A stretch of DNA of 64,000 nt from Thalassotalea sp. Sam97 (GCF_041379765.1 NZ_CP166919.1:2170001-2234000), one strand, 5' to 3'; counted from the first letter of the stretch, positions 26,338-36,137 are shown. The notes: generated from the letters alone by a model not told the origin. Translations and numbers: made by a program.

Positions 26338-28188
26338 TTAACACGCCCTAGGGTTTTTCGGATAAAACTGCTCAGGCATTTGGTTAATGTGCTCAAAAAA
26401 GCGTGTATCCTTGTACGGTAATTTCATAAATCCAGCGATACCGAGTTGATCAATGGTCGGCAGTAGCGCCAATAAATCAGCCAAGCAACGTTCGAATTCT
26501 GGTTGCTTTTGATGATCGAGTAGCATTAGATTACTGTGGATTTTCAAGTGCTTTTCCAGCACCTCAAAAATGATACAACCGGTATGATGGATGCCATTTA
26601 AGGTTTTCAATACGCGCATTATATCATCAGGCAAATGCAGATACTCGTCAGGATCTTTACCGTCTTCAAAGTAAGAGTGCAGTTTACTGACGTTATCAAT
26701 ATCGGTCGTTGCGGATACATCAAAAGGGATCACCTGCTCATCATTAACAAACGGCTTACTGGCATCATCACGCTCAAAATGCAGGGTATCTTTGGCATTA
26801 AACAAGCAAGATTTAAAAATACCGACACGATGGATCCCTTGTGCCAAGCGGATCATATTATTGACCGCGGATTGAAACGCATACTCTAGCGCGGGGTCAA
26901 ACAAAGTAATATTGGAATCAACGTAGACTCCATCTTTTTCCCAACGAATAGCCAGGCCACCTACAACGGGATATTTGGCGAGACGACTGACTGCGGCGAT
27001 AAACGCCTTTTCGGTTGCGCCCATGCCCGCTAAGTAATTCTTATAATATTTTTCCAGCTGCACATCGTCAACGTCGATAAGGCTTTGATCGCTGCCTTGT
27101 TCACGTAAAAACGATTTACGCGAACCATAGACAACCGTGTCCATATCCTCATGGTGGTGCTTAAGCTTTACAGGGATGAGCGGTTCAGCGCGTGGTTTGG
27201 TTGGCGTATCTTTAAGAACCAGACGTTTTAACAACGGTAAATTCGCAAATAAATAATCCGCAGCTTGGCGACGGAATATGGGATCATCACCTAACATCAC
27301 ATCAAGAGATTTAGCCAATATTTGCGGTAAGCCAAGTGAGCTTGCGGTGATCACTTTATAACCGTAGCGACACGATTGGCCCGATGCTAAAGCGTAAATG
27401 GTTGCCGCCATACCTTGCTCATCAAACCGTGGTGACGATAACGCACCATGGAGCTGTTCCTCGCCAATGAAATAGATATCTCCCATACGGGCATTGGTTT
27501 GCTGTAAGTCGCTACTCATCAAGTCCATAACGTTATTTGCCGTTGTTTGACCTTGTTTATCGACTTGCGCCCAAACCGACGAGCCCCAATCAATTAACTG
27601 CAGTTGCTGCGTTGCCTCGTCCCAAACCATATTCGACGGCTTGATATCACCATGCACTAACGGCTTACCAACACGATTATTGCGCGGATCAGCGATGTAT
27701 TGCAGTAACGTCATAAGTTGCACCGTAATGCAGACCACTTGTTCCGTAGATAGTGGCCCCTGACGCAAAGAAATCACATCTAAATCTTCACCAATGGCGC
27801 GGCTCATGTGAATAATCGACTGGCGTTTTATTTTCAGATAATCGTATATTTTGGGAATGGCGACGTGCTCTATGGTCGCCTGCATTTGCGCTTCCTCAGC
27901 CAACCTATCCTGAACATGCATCGGCAAATCAAGTCGCGAGAATTTAAAGACCTCCGACGCCCCCTGCTCATTAATACCGGCAAACACAAAGCCATAAGCG
28001 CCTTTGCCAATCATCTCAACATCACGATAACCTAAACGATTAAGCTGACGCACACATAAATCTATCCATTTCTTTAACTTTGCAGCATCTTTTGAGCTGA
28101 GCAAATAAATCGATTGATCTTCGGCAATGTAAAAGTGTTTTAATTTTTGTTCTGCCACAGCGAGTTCCAACATATATCGTGCACGCAT
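26338..28188 (-). CDS. Eukaryote-type protein kinase with unidentified C-terminal half
   Basis: 616 residues, no membrane helix. The N-terminal protein-kinase domain (about 55-320) has every key element: Gly-rich loop GKGAYGFVF (61-69), ATP-binding Lys82 (VFKFS), helix-C Glu98 or 99, catalytic HGDIKPSN (D181, N186) and the metal-binding IDWG (D200, DWG instead of DFG). It should therefore be active on Ser/Thr or another substrate. The C-terminal part (about 345-616) has no family I recognise and no PASTA or transmembrane segment. Upstream lies an inverted repeat and then, divergently, the double-SBP transglycosylase. Confidence 0.78.
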   Translation of the reverse strand: MRARYMLELAVAEQKLKHFYIAEDQSIYLLSSKDAAKLKKWIDLCVRQLNRLGYRDVEMIGKGAYGFVFAGINEQGASEVFKFSRLDLPMHVQDRLAEEAQMQATIEHVAIPKIYDYLKIKRQSIIHMSRAIGEDLDVISLRQGPLSTEQVVCITVQLMTLLQYIADPRNNRVGKPLVHGDIKPSNMVWDEATQQLQLIDWGSSVWAQVDKQGQTTANNVMDLMSSDLQQTNARMGDIYFIGEEQLHGALSSPRFDEQGMAATIYALASGQSCRYGYKVITASSLGLPQILAKSLDVMLGDDPIFRRQAADYLFANLPLLKRLVLKDTPTKPRAEPLIPVKLKHHHEDMDTVVYGSRKSFLREQGSDQSLIDVDDVQLEKYYKNYLAGMGATEKAFIAAVSRLAKYPVVGGLAIRWEKDGVYVDSNITLFDPALEYAFQSAVNNMIRLAQGIHRVGIFKSCLFNAKDTLHFERDDASKPFVNDEQVIPFDVSATTDIDNVSKLHSYFEDGKDPDEYLHLPDDIMRVLKTLNGIHHTGCIIFEVLEKHLKIHSNLMLLDHQKQPEFERCLADLLALLPTIDQLGIAGFMKLPYKDTRFFEHINQMPEQFYPKNPRAC

Positions 28189-28196
28189 AATATCTT

Positions 28197-28257
28197 ATAC
28201 CAATCCCACTAGCTTTTACCCCGTTCAGAGTGAGCAAAAGTTTAATGGGATTGGTAT
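28197..28257. repeat. Long inverted repeat in the kinase promoter region
   Basis: Perfect 12-bp arms ATACCAATCCCA (28197-28208) and TGGGATTGGTAT (28246-28257), with inner CTTTT/AAAAG pairing, form a 61-base stem-loop 9 bases from the kinase start codon. Its TATACCAAT ends look like a dispersed palindromic element; no second copy was noticed in this window. Confidence 0.6.
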
Positions 28258-28462
28258 TATCCAATAGTGAGCAATATATCCTTGTTCCGCGCAACAATCT
28301 ATCCCCAAGAGACACAATCTCATCACTCGCCTCAAGTGGCATGATGCGGGTGACAGATCCATCATCAACGGCGATTTATTCGATAAATCGTCATCCCTTC
28401 ACTATGCTTAACTCATAATCAACAACAATGTTAGACCACATAAGGTCGCTACGGGGTATTCA

Positions 28463-30610
28463 TTGAGGTATTCGGTTACCACTGACATACTGACTAAAAT
28501 TAACAATAACGCAGCATGCAAGCCGAATACGATTACCAGGCTCATCGCGGCATTATTGTTGGTTTTTGCATGCCATACACAAGCCATCGCCAAAAATATT
28601 GCCGCCACATCACCAAAGTCAGGTGAGTTGCGAGTGCTGGTATGGCAAGGTGCTAACGATTTTGTCTCAACAGCCGATTCGTTTGTCGCCCGCGACCAGC
28701 AATATTTGCAGCGTTACGCTAAGCAACATAATCTCACTTTGCGCTTTATCCGTAAGCAACAATATGACCAGTTAATCCCAGCGTTACTTGCTAACGAAGG
28801 TGACGTCATTGCCGCCAACATGGCAGTTAGTGATCTGCGCAAGCATCATGTAGATTTTACCTTGCCAATTGTTGATAGCACGGAATACATCATCCATGGT
28901 CGTCACAGTGAGTCGCTGCATCAAGCAACGGATTTGGCCGGGCGGACCATCGCCGTTCAAGCGGGTACCTCTTATGCAATAACGGCCATTGGCTTAGCAA
29001 AGGTTTACCCTGACATAAATATCGTTGAAATTGCCAGCCACAAGTCACTTAATGAGATATTAGAAGGTGTTGCTACAGGTCAATTTGACTTGACCATTAT
29101 CGACAGTCATATCCTCAAATCCGCATTAAAACACCGACGAGATATAGTTAAAAGTATCCAAGCCAATCGTGCCAAAGACATCGCATGGGCAGTGCGCAAG
29201 GAGTCATTTGCCCTTAAAAACAGCCTCGACCAGTTTCTTCGTCAACAAGGTTGGACAACCGTGACCTCAGACGAAGGCAAAACCTCTTGGGATGATATTA
29301 GCGAGCGGCGCACCATACGCTTTGCCATGCAAAACGTCATGTCGTCGTATTATCTATGGAAAGGTCAACTGATGGGGTTCCATTATGAGTTGGCGCGTGA
29401 CTTTGCCAAGCGTCACAACCTGCGCTACGAAATCGTCGTTGCCGCTAACGACAGTGAACTCTTTGAGCTGGTAAAAACCGGGAAAGCCGATATTGCCCTT
29501 GGTTTTCATTCGCCACAAGCACATCATCAACAAGGCTTTGCCTTTTCACGGCCCTATCATTATGCGACCGAGCAAATTGTTACGGGTGCTGACGATCCAC
29601 CTATCCGTAGCCTCGAAGATCTTAAATATCGCAACATCACCGTTGCAAAAGATAGCTCTTATTGGTTTACGTTAAAAGCATTGCAAGAGCACATACCGCA
29701 GATGACCGTAACCGCAGCCCCCGAAGGCTTCGATACGAGCCGTTTAATCGCCGCTGTTGCCAACGGCGATGTTGATGTAACGCTGGCTGATAATCACCTT
29801 ATTGGCCTTGAGAAAAAACTCAACGAAAACGTAACGCCAAGTATTTTTATCGGTGAACGAAAACCGCAAAGTTGGCTGTTTAAACAAGGGTGCAAAACCC
29901 TACAAGCAAAAATTAACGGTTACATACGAACCACTTACCGTAGCGTATTTTACAATGTCATTCACAATAAATACTTTGAGAATAACCGTTTGATTAAACG
30001 CCACCGTGATGCCTATTATGCTCTGCAAGATGGCGGAGCACTGTCCCCTTATGATGCACTCGTCGAAAAGTACGCCATCAAGTACGACTTTGATCCCAAG
30101 CTATTAATCGCGCAAATGTATCAAGAGAGTCGCTTTGATCCCAATGCCCTTTCTGATGCTGGCGCTCAAGGGCTGTTTCAAGTGATGCCGCAAACCGCAC
30201 AACAACTCAATATAAACAACATAACAACGCCAGAAAATGGCATTCATGCGGGGGTCAAATATATGGCCTGGGTAGCCAAGCAAATCAAAGAGCTAGATAT
30301 TCCTGAAGAGCAACAAATTTGGTTCACCCTAGCATCATACAATGCGGGTTATGGTCATGTTCTTGATGCTCGTCGATTAGCACGCGACAAAGGTTGGCAA
30401 GATGATGTGTGGTTTGGTCACGTTGAACGTGCCATGTTGCTATTATCACAAGCGAAATACGCCTCGAAAGCACGTTATGGTTATGTTCGTGGAGCAGAGC
30501 CTGTCAATTATGTACGCAACATCCGCCATAAATACGACATCATTAAACGAGCACCTCGTGAAACACCGGCCACGCAAATAACACAAGCGTCTTACCAACT
30601 TGCTCGCTGA
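28463..30610 (+). CDS. MltF-like lytic transglycosylase with two solute-binding domains
   Basis: Predicted periplasmic murein lytic transglycosylase, 715 residues against 518 for E. coli MltF. TTG start with GGGG 8 bases upstream; signal peptide ending at QAIA (about 43). Two tandem bacterial extracellular solute-binding (SBP_bac_3-like) domains at about 55-275 and 285-510 are followed by an SLT domain (about 530-690): catalytic E555 in QESRFDPNA, then GAQGLFQVMP and ASYNAGYG. MltF has only one SBP module, so this is a duplicated-sensor form. Divergent from the kinase gene. Confidence 0.86.
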   Translation: MRYSVTTDILTKINNNAACKPNTITRLIAALLLVFACHTQAIAKNIAATSPKSGELRVLVWQGANDFVSTADSFVARDQQYLQRYAKQHNLTLRFIRKQQYDQLIPALLANEGDVIAANMAVSDLRKHHVDFTLPIVDSTEYIIHGRHSESLHQATDLAGRTIAVQAGTSYAITAIGLAKVYPDINIVEIASHKSLNEILEGVATGQFDLTIIDSHILKSALKHRRDIVKSIQANRAKDIAWAVRKESFALKNSLDQFLRQQGWTTVTSDEGKTSWDDISERRTIRFAMQNVMSSYYLWKGQLMGFHYELARDFAKRHNLRYEIVVAANDSELFELVKTGKADIALGFHSPQAHHQQGFAFSRPYHYATEQIVTGADDPPIRSLEDLKYRNITVAKDSSYWFTLKALQEHIPQMTVTAAPEGFDTSRLIAAVANGDVDVTLADNHLIGLEKKLNENVTPSIFIGERKPQSWLFKQGCKTLQAKINGYIRTTYRSVFYNVIHNKYFENNRLIKRHRDAYYALQDGGALSPYDALVEKYAIKYDFDPKLLIAQMYQESRFDPNALSDAGAQGLFQVMPQTAQQLNINNITTPENGIHAGVKYMAWVAKQIKELDIPEEQQIWFTLASYNAGYGHVLDARRLARDKGWQDDVWFGHVERAMLLLSQAKYASKARYGYVRGAEPVNYVRNIRHKYDIIKRAPRETPATQITQASYQLAR

Positions 30611-30717
30611 GCATCAACGCCTACCGATCACCGACCGGGTCATTGCACCTAATGGCGTACTGGGATTAACTGCAGCGCCAATGTGCGCCTAAACATGACG
30701 CATGTTATCAGCAAACC

Positions 30718-30754
30718 AAAAAAAGCCCGCGTCATAGAGATAGTGCGCGGGCTT
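30718..30754 (-). terminator. Terminator of the CNNM/CBS gene
   Basis: Perfect 9-bp stem AAGCCCGCG/CGCGGGCTT followed on the minus strand by seven T. It lies between convergent genes; on the plus strand a weaker ATTTTT follows, so it may also end the transglycosylase transcript. Confidence 0.9.
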
Positions 30755-30769
30755 GTTGTGATTTTTACC

Positions 30770-31831
30770 TTAATCAGTCAGTTGGTCGGCGTTCTGTCGG
30801 CGTAGTTTTTCTCGCAGACGTTGTCGATACTTAGCTTTCGCCAGCTTTTGCATATCTTCGACTTTATCACTTTCATCAACGATTTCACGACCTAATATGG
30901 TTTCGATGGCATCTTCTAATGTCACGATACCCGCCGTTTGGCCAAAGTGATCTTCCACTAAAAATAGGTGTTCATGACGCTTGATAAACAAGTCGAGCAA
31001 ATTGAGTACCGGGAAGCTCTCAGAAATACGATAAACCGGCTTAGCAATCGCCTTCAACGGTAAATCGCCCTTACCCTGCCTGTCGTTTTCATACAACTGA
31101 CCTTTGATGATCATACCGGTGATATTATCGATACTGTCCTTATAAACAGGAATTCGCGTAAAGTTTGCGGTTTGCTCTATCGCTAGTGCATCGGCAACGC
31201 AGGTATCTTCATTTAGCGCATGTACTACCGAACGTGGTGTTAAAATATCTTCCGCCTTCGAGTTACGTAGGTTAAGGATATTTTCGACAAGCTGGTTTTC
31301 TTGGCTGACCAAAGAACCATCTCGATAGCTCAAACTTGCCACCGCAAGCACTTCTTCACGCGATGTACCATGATTATTTTTCCCTGAAAACAACTTGGTT
31401 AAACGCGTTGAAATCCACACCAGCGGGAACACAAGCTTGACGAGAATTTTGATCAAATAAGCCGATGGCACGGCTAATTGTCGCCAGAATGTCGCGCCCA
31501 AGGTTTTTGGGATGATCTCGGATAAATACAAAATCGCTAACGTTAATAAAAACGCAATTAACGTTTCCCATTTTTCGCCAAAAACACGGATAGCCTGTGC
31601 ACCGACACCTGCTGCCCCCATGGTGTGAGCAAAGGTGTTTAAAATGAGGATGCTCGATATAGACTGATCGAGGTTTTCTTTAATGTCCGCGAGCATTTTG
31701 CCACCACGGGCCTGTTCACTCTCTTTTTGGGCAATAAAGCTGGGCGTGATCGACAGTAAAACCGCCTCGAGAATAGAACAAAGAAACGATACGCCAATGG
31801 CGATACACAAATAAACAATAAGTAGAGTCAT
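30770..31831 (-). CDS. CNNM-domain (DUF21) and CBS-pair membrane protein
   Basis: 353 residues. The N-terminal CNNM/DUF21 membrane domain (about 1-150, with ILEAVLLSITPSFIA and YLSEIIPKTLGATF) is followed by two CBS motifs (about 195-250 and 260-320, ending TLEDAIETILGREIVDE). A basic C-terminal tail replaces the CorC/HlyC domain of longer homologues. Relatives transport or regulate Mg2+/Co2+; hemolysin in old names is misleading. Ribosome-binding site is poor. Monocistronic with its own terminator. Confidence 0.88.
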   Translation of the reverse strand: MTLLIVYLCIAIGVSFLCSILEAVLLSITPSFIAQKESEQARGGKMLADIKENLDQSISSILILNTFAHTMGAAGVGAQAIRVFGEKWETLIAFLLTLAILYLSEIIPKTLGATFWRQLAVPSAYLIKILVKLVFPLVWISTRLTKLFSGKNNHGTSREEVLAVASLSYRDGSLVSQENQLVENILNLRNSKAEDILTPRSVVHALNEDTCVADALAIEQTANFTRIPVYKDSIDNITGMIIKGQLYENDRQGKGDLPLKAIAKPVYRISESFPVLNLLDLFIKRHEHLFLVEDHFGQTAGIVTLEDAIETILGREIVDESDKVEDMQKLAKAKYRQRLREKLRRQNADQLTD

Positions 31832-32180
31832 AAAAGGTTACGTATTAAATCATGTATGAATGTGCAAGCGCCAAAAACAAGCAATGGCCGAGTCGTGTTG
31901 AAGTCGATGATGATAAAGAGTTCCCAACAAATAAAAGCTCAGTTAAATGTACTGTGTTTGACGCCGAGGTGACAACAAAAGTTCACCTCTTTCTGTCAGT
32001 TTACCTAAAATTGTCGTAAACGGATATGACTAAAGCGTAATAAATTGGCATTTTTTGGTAAATAATCAACGGCGTTACCAATTGGCTCTATTCATTACAT
32101 ATCAATATCTTAGTGTGTATTTAAGACGATGCAGACAATAAGGTATAACGGCAAAGATGCTTGCCAAACGACAGGCTCGG
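31832..32180. other. Intergenic region (349 bp) with one hairpin
   Basis: Between two minus-strand genes. A 7-bp inverted repeat GAGGTGA/TCACCTC (31966-31972 and 31983-31989) is followed on the plus strand by TTTCT; no gene sits on that strand to use it. The rest is AT-rich and presumably holds the CNNM promoter and the GMC 3' end. Confidence 0.45.
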
Positions 32181-33803
32181 CTAAGATGTAGCCTTTGTCT
32201 GAGCATACTGATCAGCCAAGACCATATCTGCACACTTTTCACCTATCATAACACACGCTGCATGGGTATTGCCGGAAATAATCTCTGGCATAATTGAGGC
32301 ATCGGCGACTCGTAACCCTTGAACACCATGAACTCGCAACCTTGGGTCAACCACGGCCATAGCATCGTGCCCCATCTTGCAACTCCCCACCAAATGGTGA
32401 ACAGGCTCCCCTGTTGTCTTAATATACCTTAAGATATCATCATCTGTGACAACCTCTTTACCCGGCTTAAGCTCACTGCCACCCAGCTTATTCATTGCTG
32501 AGGCTTGGACAATGTCACGCATCTTTTTAAATGCTGCAACCGCCACCTGCTGATCATAGTCACTGGTCAAATAGTTCACTTGAATCGCAGGTTTAGCATT
32601 CATATCGCGACTTGTCACATGGACGCAACCGCGACTGGTTGGTCGCAGTCCACAGGCAGCAACCGTAACGCCATCAATCGGTACCATATTACCGCGTTTA
32701 TCGACTTCGCTGGCGGCTGGGGCGAAGTGGATTTGTGCATCAGCGCGGTCCGCATCGTCTAATGCTTCATAAAAAACACTGACCAGTGCAGCCGGGTTTG
32801 CCAAAAAACCTTGCCGCTTAAAAATATATCGAAGCATATTGTGAAGTAACTTTATTGGCTTACTCTCATGGTAATAGGTTGCTCCATACTGGGTACTTTG
32901 CACCAAATAACAATTCCAATGATCATGAAGATTTTCACCAACACCGGGCAAATTAATCAACGGCTCGATACCAAGTTGGCTCAAGCGCTGAGATTGGCCA
33001 ATGCCTGATACTTCCAATAACTTAGGGGAGTTGATTGCACCGGCAGATAAGATCACTTCGACATTGGCGTTGAGCTGTGTCTGTTGCCCGCGATATCGAT
33101 ATACGACTCCGACGGCGCGATTATTTTTCATAACGATCCGCTCCGTACACGCATCCGATATCACCTGTAAATTCGTCAATGCTTTTCCAGCACGCAAAAA
33201 GGCGCTGGCGCTACTTAAACGACGACCTTGTTTAATGTTGGTAGGGAACCACGCTACGCCACCTTGGCTAGCGCCATTGATGTCATTATTAAAGGCATGA
33301 CCAGCATCAGCCGCTGCTTGGATAAAATCGTCACATATCGGGAAAGGCGTGTTGATGCCAGCAACGTGTAAGGGACCTTTAACACCATGATAGAAGTTTT
33401 GCCCAGCAGCATGGTTTTCTGAACGTTTAAAATACGGCAACACATCAGCATAAGACCAACCTTCATTACCCAACTCAGCCCAACGCTGATAATCTTCAGC
33501 CTGACCACGCACATAGACCATACCATTTATTGCGCTACAGCCACCGAGTACCTTGCCACGCGGGAGTGCCACTCTTCGATTAAACAAACCTGGTTCGGCT
33601 TGTGTCACTTCATCCCAGTTATTTTTGTGCGGCTTTTGTAAAAACGCAAAGCCGAGGGGAATATGTAGCATGGGGTTACGCGCCCCGCTGCCTGCTTCTA
33701 ACAGTACCACGCGTAAATTAGATTGTTCAGCAAGTCGATATGCTAGCGCACAGCCCGCCGAGCCTGCACCGATCACGACAATATCACAATTTTCTACATT
33801 CAT
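32181..33803 (-). CDS. GMC-family oxidoreductase (choline/alcohol dehydrogenase-like)
   Basis: FAD-dependent dehydrogenase, 540 residues. FAD-binding VIGAGSAGCALA near residue 10-21. GMC signature 1 is PRGKVLGGCSAINGMVYVRG (about 82-101), and signature 2 is the GAINSPKLLEVSGIG segment (about 255-270). Active-site His in PVHHLVGSCKMG and the C-terminal Asn-Thr-His of SGNTHAA complete the catalytic set. It resembles BetA and bacterial alcohol dehydrogenases, but no betaine genes (betB, betI, transporters) are nearby, so betA is not assigned. Confidence 0.9.
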   Translation of the reverse strand: MNVENCDIVVIGAGSAGCALAYRLAEQSNLRVVLLEAGSGARNPMLHIPLGFAFLQKPHKNNWDEVTQAEPGLFNRRVALPRGKVLGGCSAINGMVYVRGQAEDYQRWAELGNEGWSYADVLPYFKRSENHAAGQNFYHGVKGPLHVAGINTPFPICDDFIQAAADAGHAFNNDINGASQGGVAWFPTNIKQGRRLSSASAFLRAGKALTNLQVISDACTERIVMKNNRAVGVVYRYRGQQTQLNANVEVILSAGAINSPKLLEVSGIGQSQRLSQLGIEPLINLPGVGENLHDHWNCYLVQSTQYGATYYHESKPIKLLHNMLRYIFKRQGFLANPAALVSVFYEALDDADRADAQIHFAPAASEVDKRGNMVPIDGVTVAACGLRPTSRGCVHVTSRDMNAKPAIQVNYLTSDYDQQVAVAAFKKMRDIVQASAMNKLGGSELKPGKEVVTDDDILRYIKTTGEPVHHLVGSCKMGHDAMAVVDPRLRVHGVQGLRVADASIMPEIISGNTHAACVMIGEKCADMVLADQYAQTKATS

Positions 33804-34213
33804 TAGTTCGCTTCCTTGATAATTCTCGTTACGCTAGTGTGCGATCATGTACCATTAGCCAACTCTAATTTATCAAACTAAATCATATAGATAGTATCCT
33901 CTTTTAAGACGATGACAAATACCAGACGGATTGCATCGGCCAATAAACGTCAAGCGCCCGCCACTTACATGGGTTAGCTATTTGTTCTATGTAGTGCTAA
34001 TAATTCATTGCTTTTACTAACAATTTTTAATATTTTATAGCAAGCTGATATAGGTCTTAGTGGCTAAATTTTGTAAACTGTCAGCAGCGAGCATGATGCG
34101 CATACGAGCAACAACACGTACAATGCTCGAAATAGGGATAAGAACATGGTAAATAAGATGGATTTTCAACCCAAATTCGCCAAAACAATAAAATTAAGGA
34201 ACGGGCAATAAGC
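33804..34213. other. Divergent promoter region GMC gene / LapD-like gene (410 bp)
   Basis: AT-rich with no credible ORF. It should hold promoters for both flanking genes, but I could not assign hexamers. The ribosome-binding site of the LapD-like gene is weak (AAGGA 15 bases from ATG). Confidence 0.4.
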
Positions 34214-36121
34214 ATGTCGTCATTTTCACGTATCTTTTTAAAAAACCTGATCATTACCATGATCATGGTTGCGGGATATATTTATTACAGCGCAACTACG
34301 CTTAACGGCTTTATTGAAAATGCCCAACAAACTCACAAGCAAAGTTTAACAAATATCTTAGAAAGCTATAACGGTAGTGACCTAAAAGCTTTATCGAAGC
34401 AACTTAAAGATACGTTTCGCTATGACAGCCTTGATGTTACGGACTTAAACAATCAAGCGATTTATCGTTATCAAACCAACCAAGATAGCCACCCACTATG
34501 GCAATTACTCGGACGCAACCTAGCAACGACTAAAACGACGAATGAAAATTTAGGTATCGCCGTTAATTACCAACTTAATCACGATGACGTATACGCAGTC
34601 TACAATCGTATTTCAGGATTTATTTTAGGTTTAGCTCTCTTAATGTTGATGATGGGGAGCATCATCACCCATTCACTGACTAAACGCTCATATCGCAAAG
34701 CCTCGAGACAAATATCAAAAAACATCGCCAGTGAAATTAAAACGACGATAAACAACAAAGAAACCGACAACGCGCTGCGCTTACCAACCGAATTTGATGA
34801 CGTAAATAAAGAGCTGAGCGAGCTCAAAACGTTTATCGCCAATAAAATGATACGCACCCAAAAGCTCGAACAAACGGCGTATGTCGATTCCTTAACGGCG
34901 CTTGAAAATCGCAGCGGTTTTATTGGCTTTTATGAACAATATATTGAACAACATAATGGTAGCGCGTTTGGTGCATTAGTGATCAGTCGTTGCGCCGAGT
35001 TAGCAACGATAAATAAAATTCACGGTTATCAAGAAGGTGATCGTTACGTCAATCAAGTAGCAAATATTCTAAAAAAACAAACGCAAAATCTAGAAGGTGC
35101 CAAGGTATTTCGTCTTAATGGTGCAGATTTCGCGACGTTTTTACCTAATATCACCATCAAAGCAGCACAAACGTTTTGTAGCGAGCTCACCAGCATATTT
35201 AACGAATACCAACAACTATCTGATTATGACTCTATTGCCTATTCAGGCATCGTAAAAATCGACGCCTCACGGGGCCTAGGCGAGTTGCTTGCATTAGCGG
35301 ACTCCGCCATAAGCATTGCGCAAACGCGTAATAAAAATGCTTGGTATATGCAACAAGAACAGAGCTTATTAAATAGTCACTCTGCCAGCTTTGGTAATCA
35401 AGATTGGAGTCGTGAAATTGACTTTGTGATTGAAAATCAAAGCGTATCGATGCGACAACAAATCATTCAACCCAGTGGTCGTAACAATCGTATTTATCAC
35501 GAAATTTTATCTCGTTTTGAAAGCTCTGAAGCAGAGCAATTGCCCACTGCTACCTTTATCGCCATGGCCGAGAAACTGGATAAAATAGTCCTCGTCGATC
35601 GCTTAATTATTGAAAAGTCATTAGCGGTAATAAAACAAAGGGTCTTAACCGACCATATGTTTGGTATCAACTTATCGATTCGTTCTATTCACGATCAACA
35701 CTTTATTATTTGGCTTGAACGACGTTTAATGCGTGATCACGACATTGCCAAACGCTTGGTATTTGAAGTCAGTGAATACGGCCTTGAGCAGAATATCGCA
35801 GCGAGTCAGTACTTTATTGAAATGGCTCACCGTGTTGGTGCTCGCGTTTGTGTTGAACATTTTGGCAAGAGCATGACCTCGTTTAAGTTCTTTCGTGATT
35901 TATCACCCGATTACGTAAAAATTGACGGTAGTTATACACGCGATATACATAGTGATCGAAACAATCAATACTTCCTGCGCTTAATTATCGATTTAGCACA
36001 TAGACTCGGTATTCGAGTGCTTGCCGAAGCAGTTGAAACGCAGCAAGAAAAACACGCCTTCGATGCAATATTTATTGATGGTTGCCAAGGCTACTATTTA
36101 GGTAAACCAGAAGCGCTTTAA
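34214..36121 (+). CDS. LapD-like membrane receptor with degenerate GGDEF and EAL domains
   Basis: 635 residues. A first helix (about 8-28), a periplasmic domain of about 105 residues and a second helix (about 133-155) precede a cytoplasmic GGDEF-like domain (about 225-385) and an EAL-like domain (about 400-630). Both enzymes look dead: the GGDEF site reads NGADF (302-306) and the EAL motif reads EIL (430-432). VKIDGSYTRDI and CQGYYLGKPE near the C-terminus match LapD, which binds c-di-GMP and sequesters a periplasmic protease. CsrD is another degenerate relative. No lapG or adhesin gene is next door. Confidence 0.78.
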   Translation: MSSFSRIFLKNLIITMIMVAGYIYYSATTLNGFIENAQQTHKQSLTNILESYNGSDLKALSKQLKDTFRYDSLDVTDLNNQAIYRYQTNQDSHPLWQLLGRNLATTKTTNENLGIAVNYQLNHDDVYAVYNRISGFILGLALLMLMMGSIITHSLTKRSYRKASRQISKNIASEIKTTINNKETDNALRLPTEFDDVNKELSELKTFIANKMIRTQKLEQTAYVDSLTALENRSGFIGFYEQYIEQHNGSAFGALVISRCAELATINKIHGYQEGDRYVNQVANILKKQTQNLEGAKVFRLNGADFATFLPNITIKAAQTFCSELTSIFNEYQQLSDYDSIAYSGIVKIDASRGLGELLALADSAISIAQTRNKNAWYMQQEQSLLNSHSASFGNQDWSREIDFVIENQSVSMRQQIIQPSGRNNRIYHEILSRFESSEAEQLPTATFIAMAEKLDKIVLVDRLIIEKSLAVIKQRVLTDHMFGINLSIRSIHDQHFIIWLERRLMRDHDIAKRLVFEVSEYGLEQNIAASQYFIEMAHRVGARVCVEHFGKSMTSFKFFRDLSPDYVKIDGSYTRDIHSDRNNQYFLRLIIDLAHRLGIRVLAEAVETQQEKHAFDAIFIDGCQGYYLGKPEAL

Positions 36122-36137
36122 GCGCTTCTGTGGTTTT
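36108..36137 (+). terminator. Terminator overlapping the stop codon of the LapD-like gene
   Basis: Perfect 11-bp palindrome CAGAAGCGCTT/AAGCGCTTCTG followed by TGGTTTTT. The TAA stop codon lies in its centre, so the last codons form half of the stem. Confidence 0.8.

Noticed and set aside
28408..28608. Hydrophobic 66-codon minus-strand frame over the start of the transglycosylase gene
   Set aside because: It is the complement of the transglycosylase signal-peptide region; hydrophobicity there follows from the coding strand.
32181..33803. betA (choline dehydrogenase) name for the GMC oxidoreductase
   Set aside because: Family membership is clear, but no betaine-pathway genes accompany it, so the substrate is left open.
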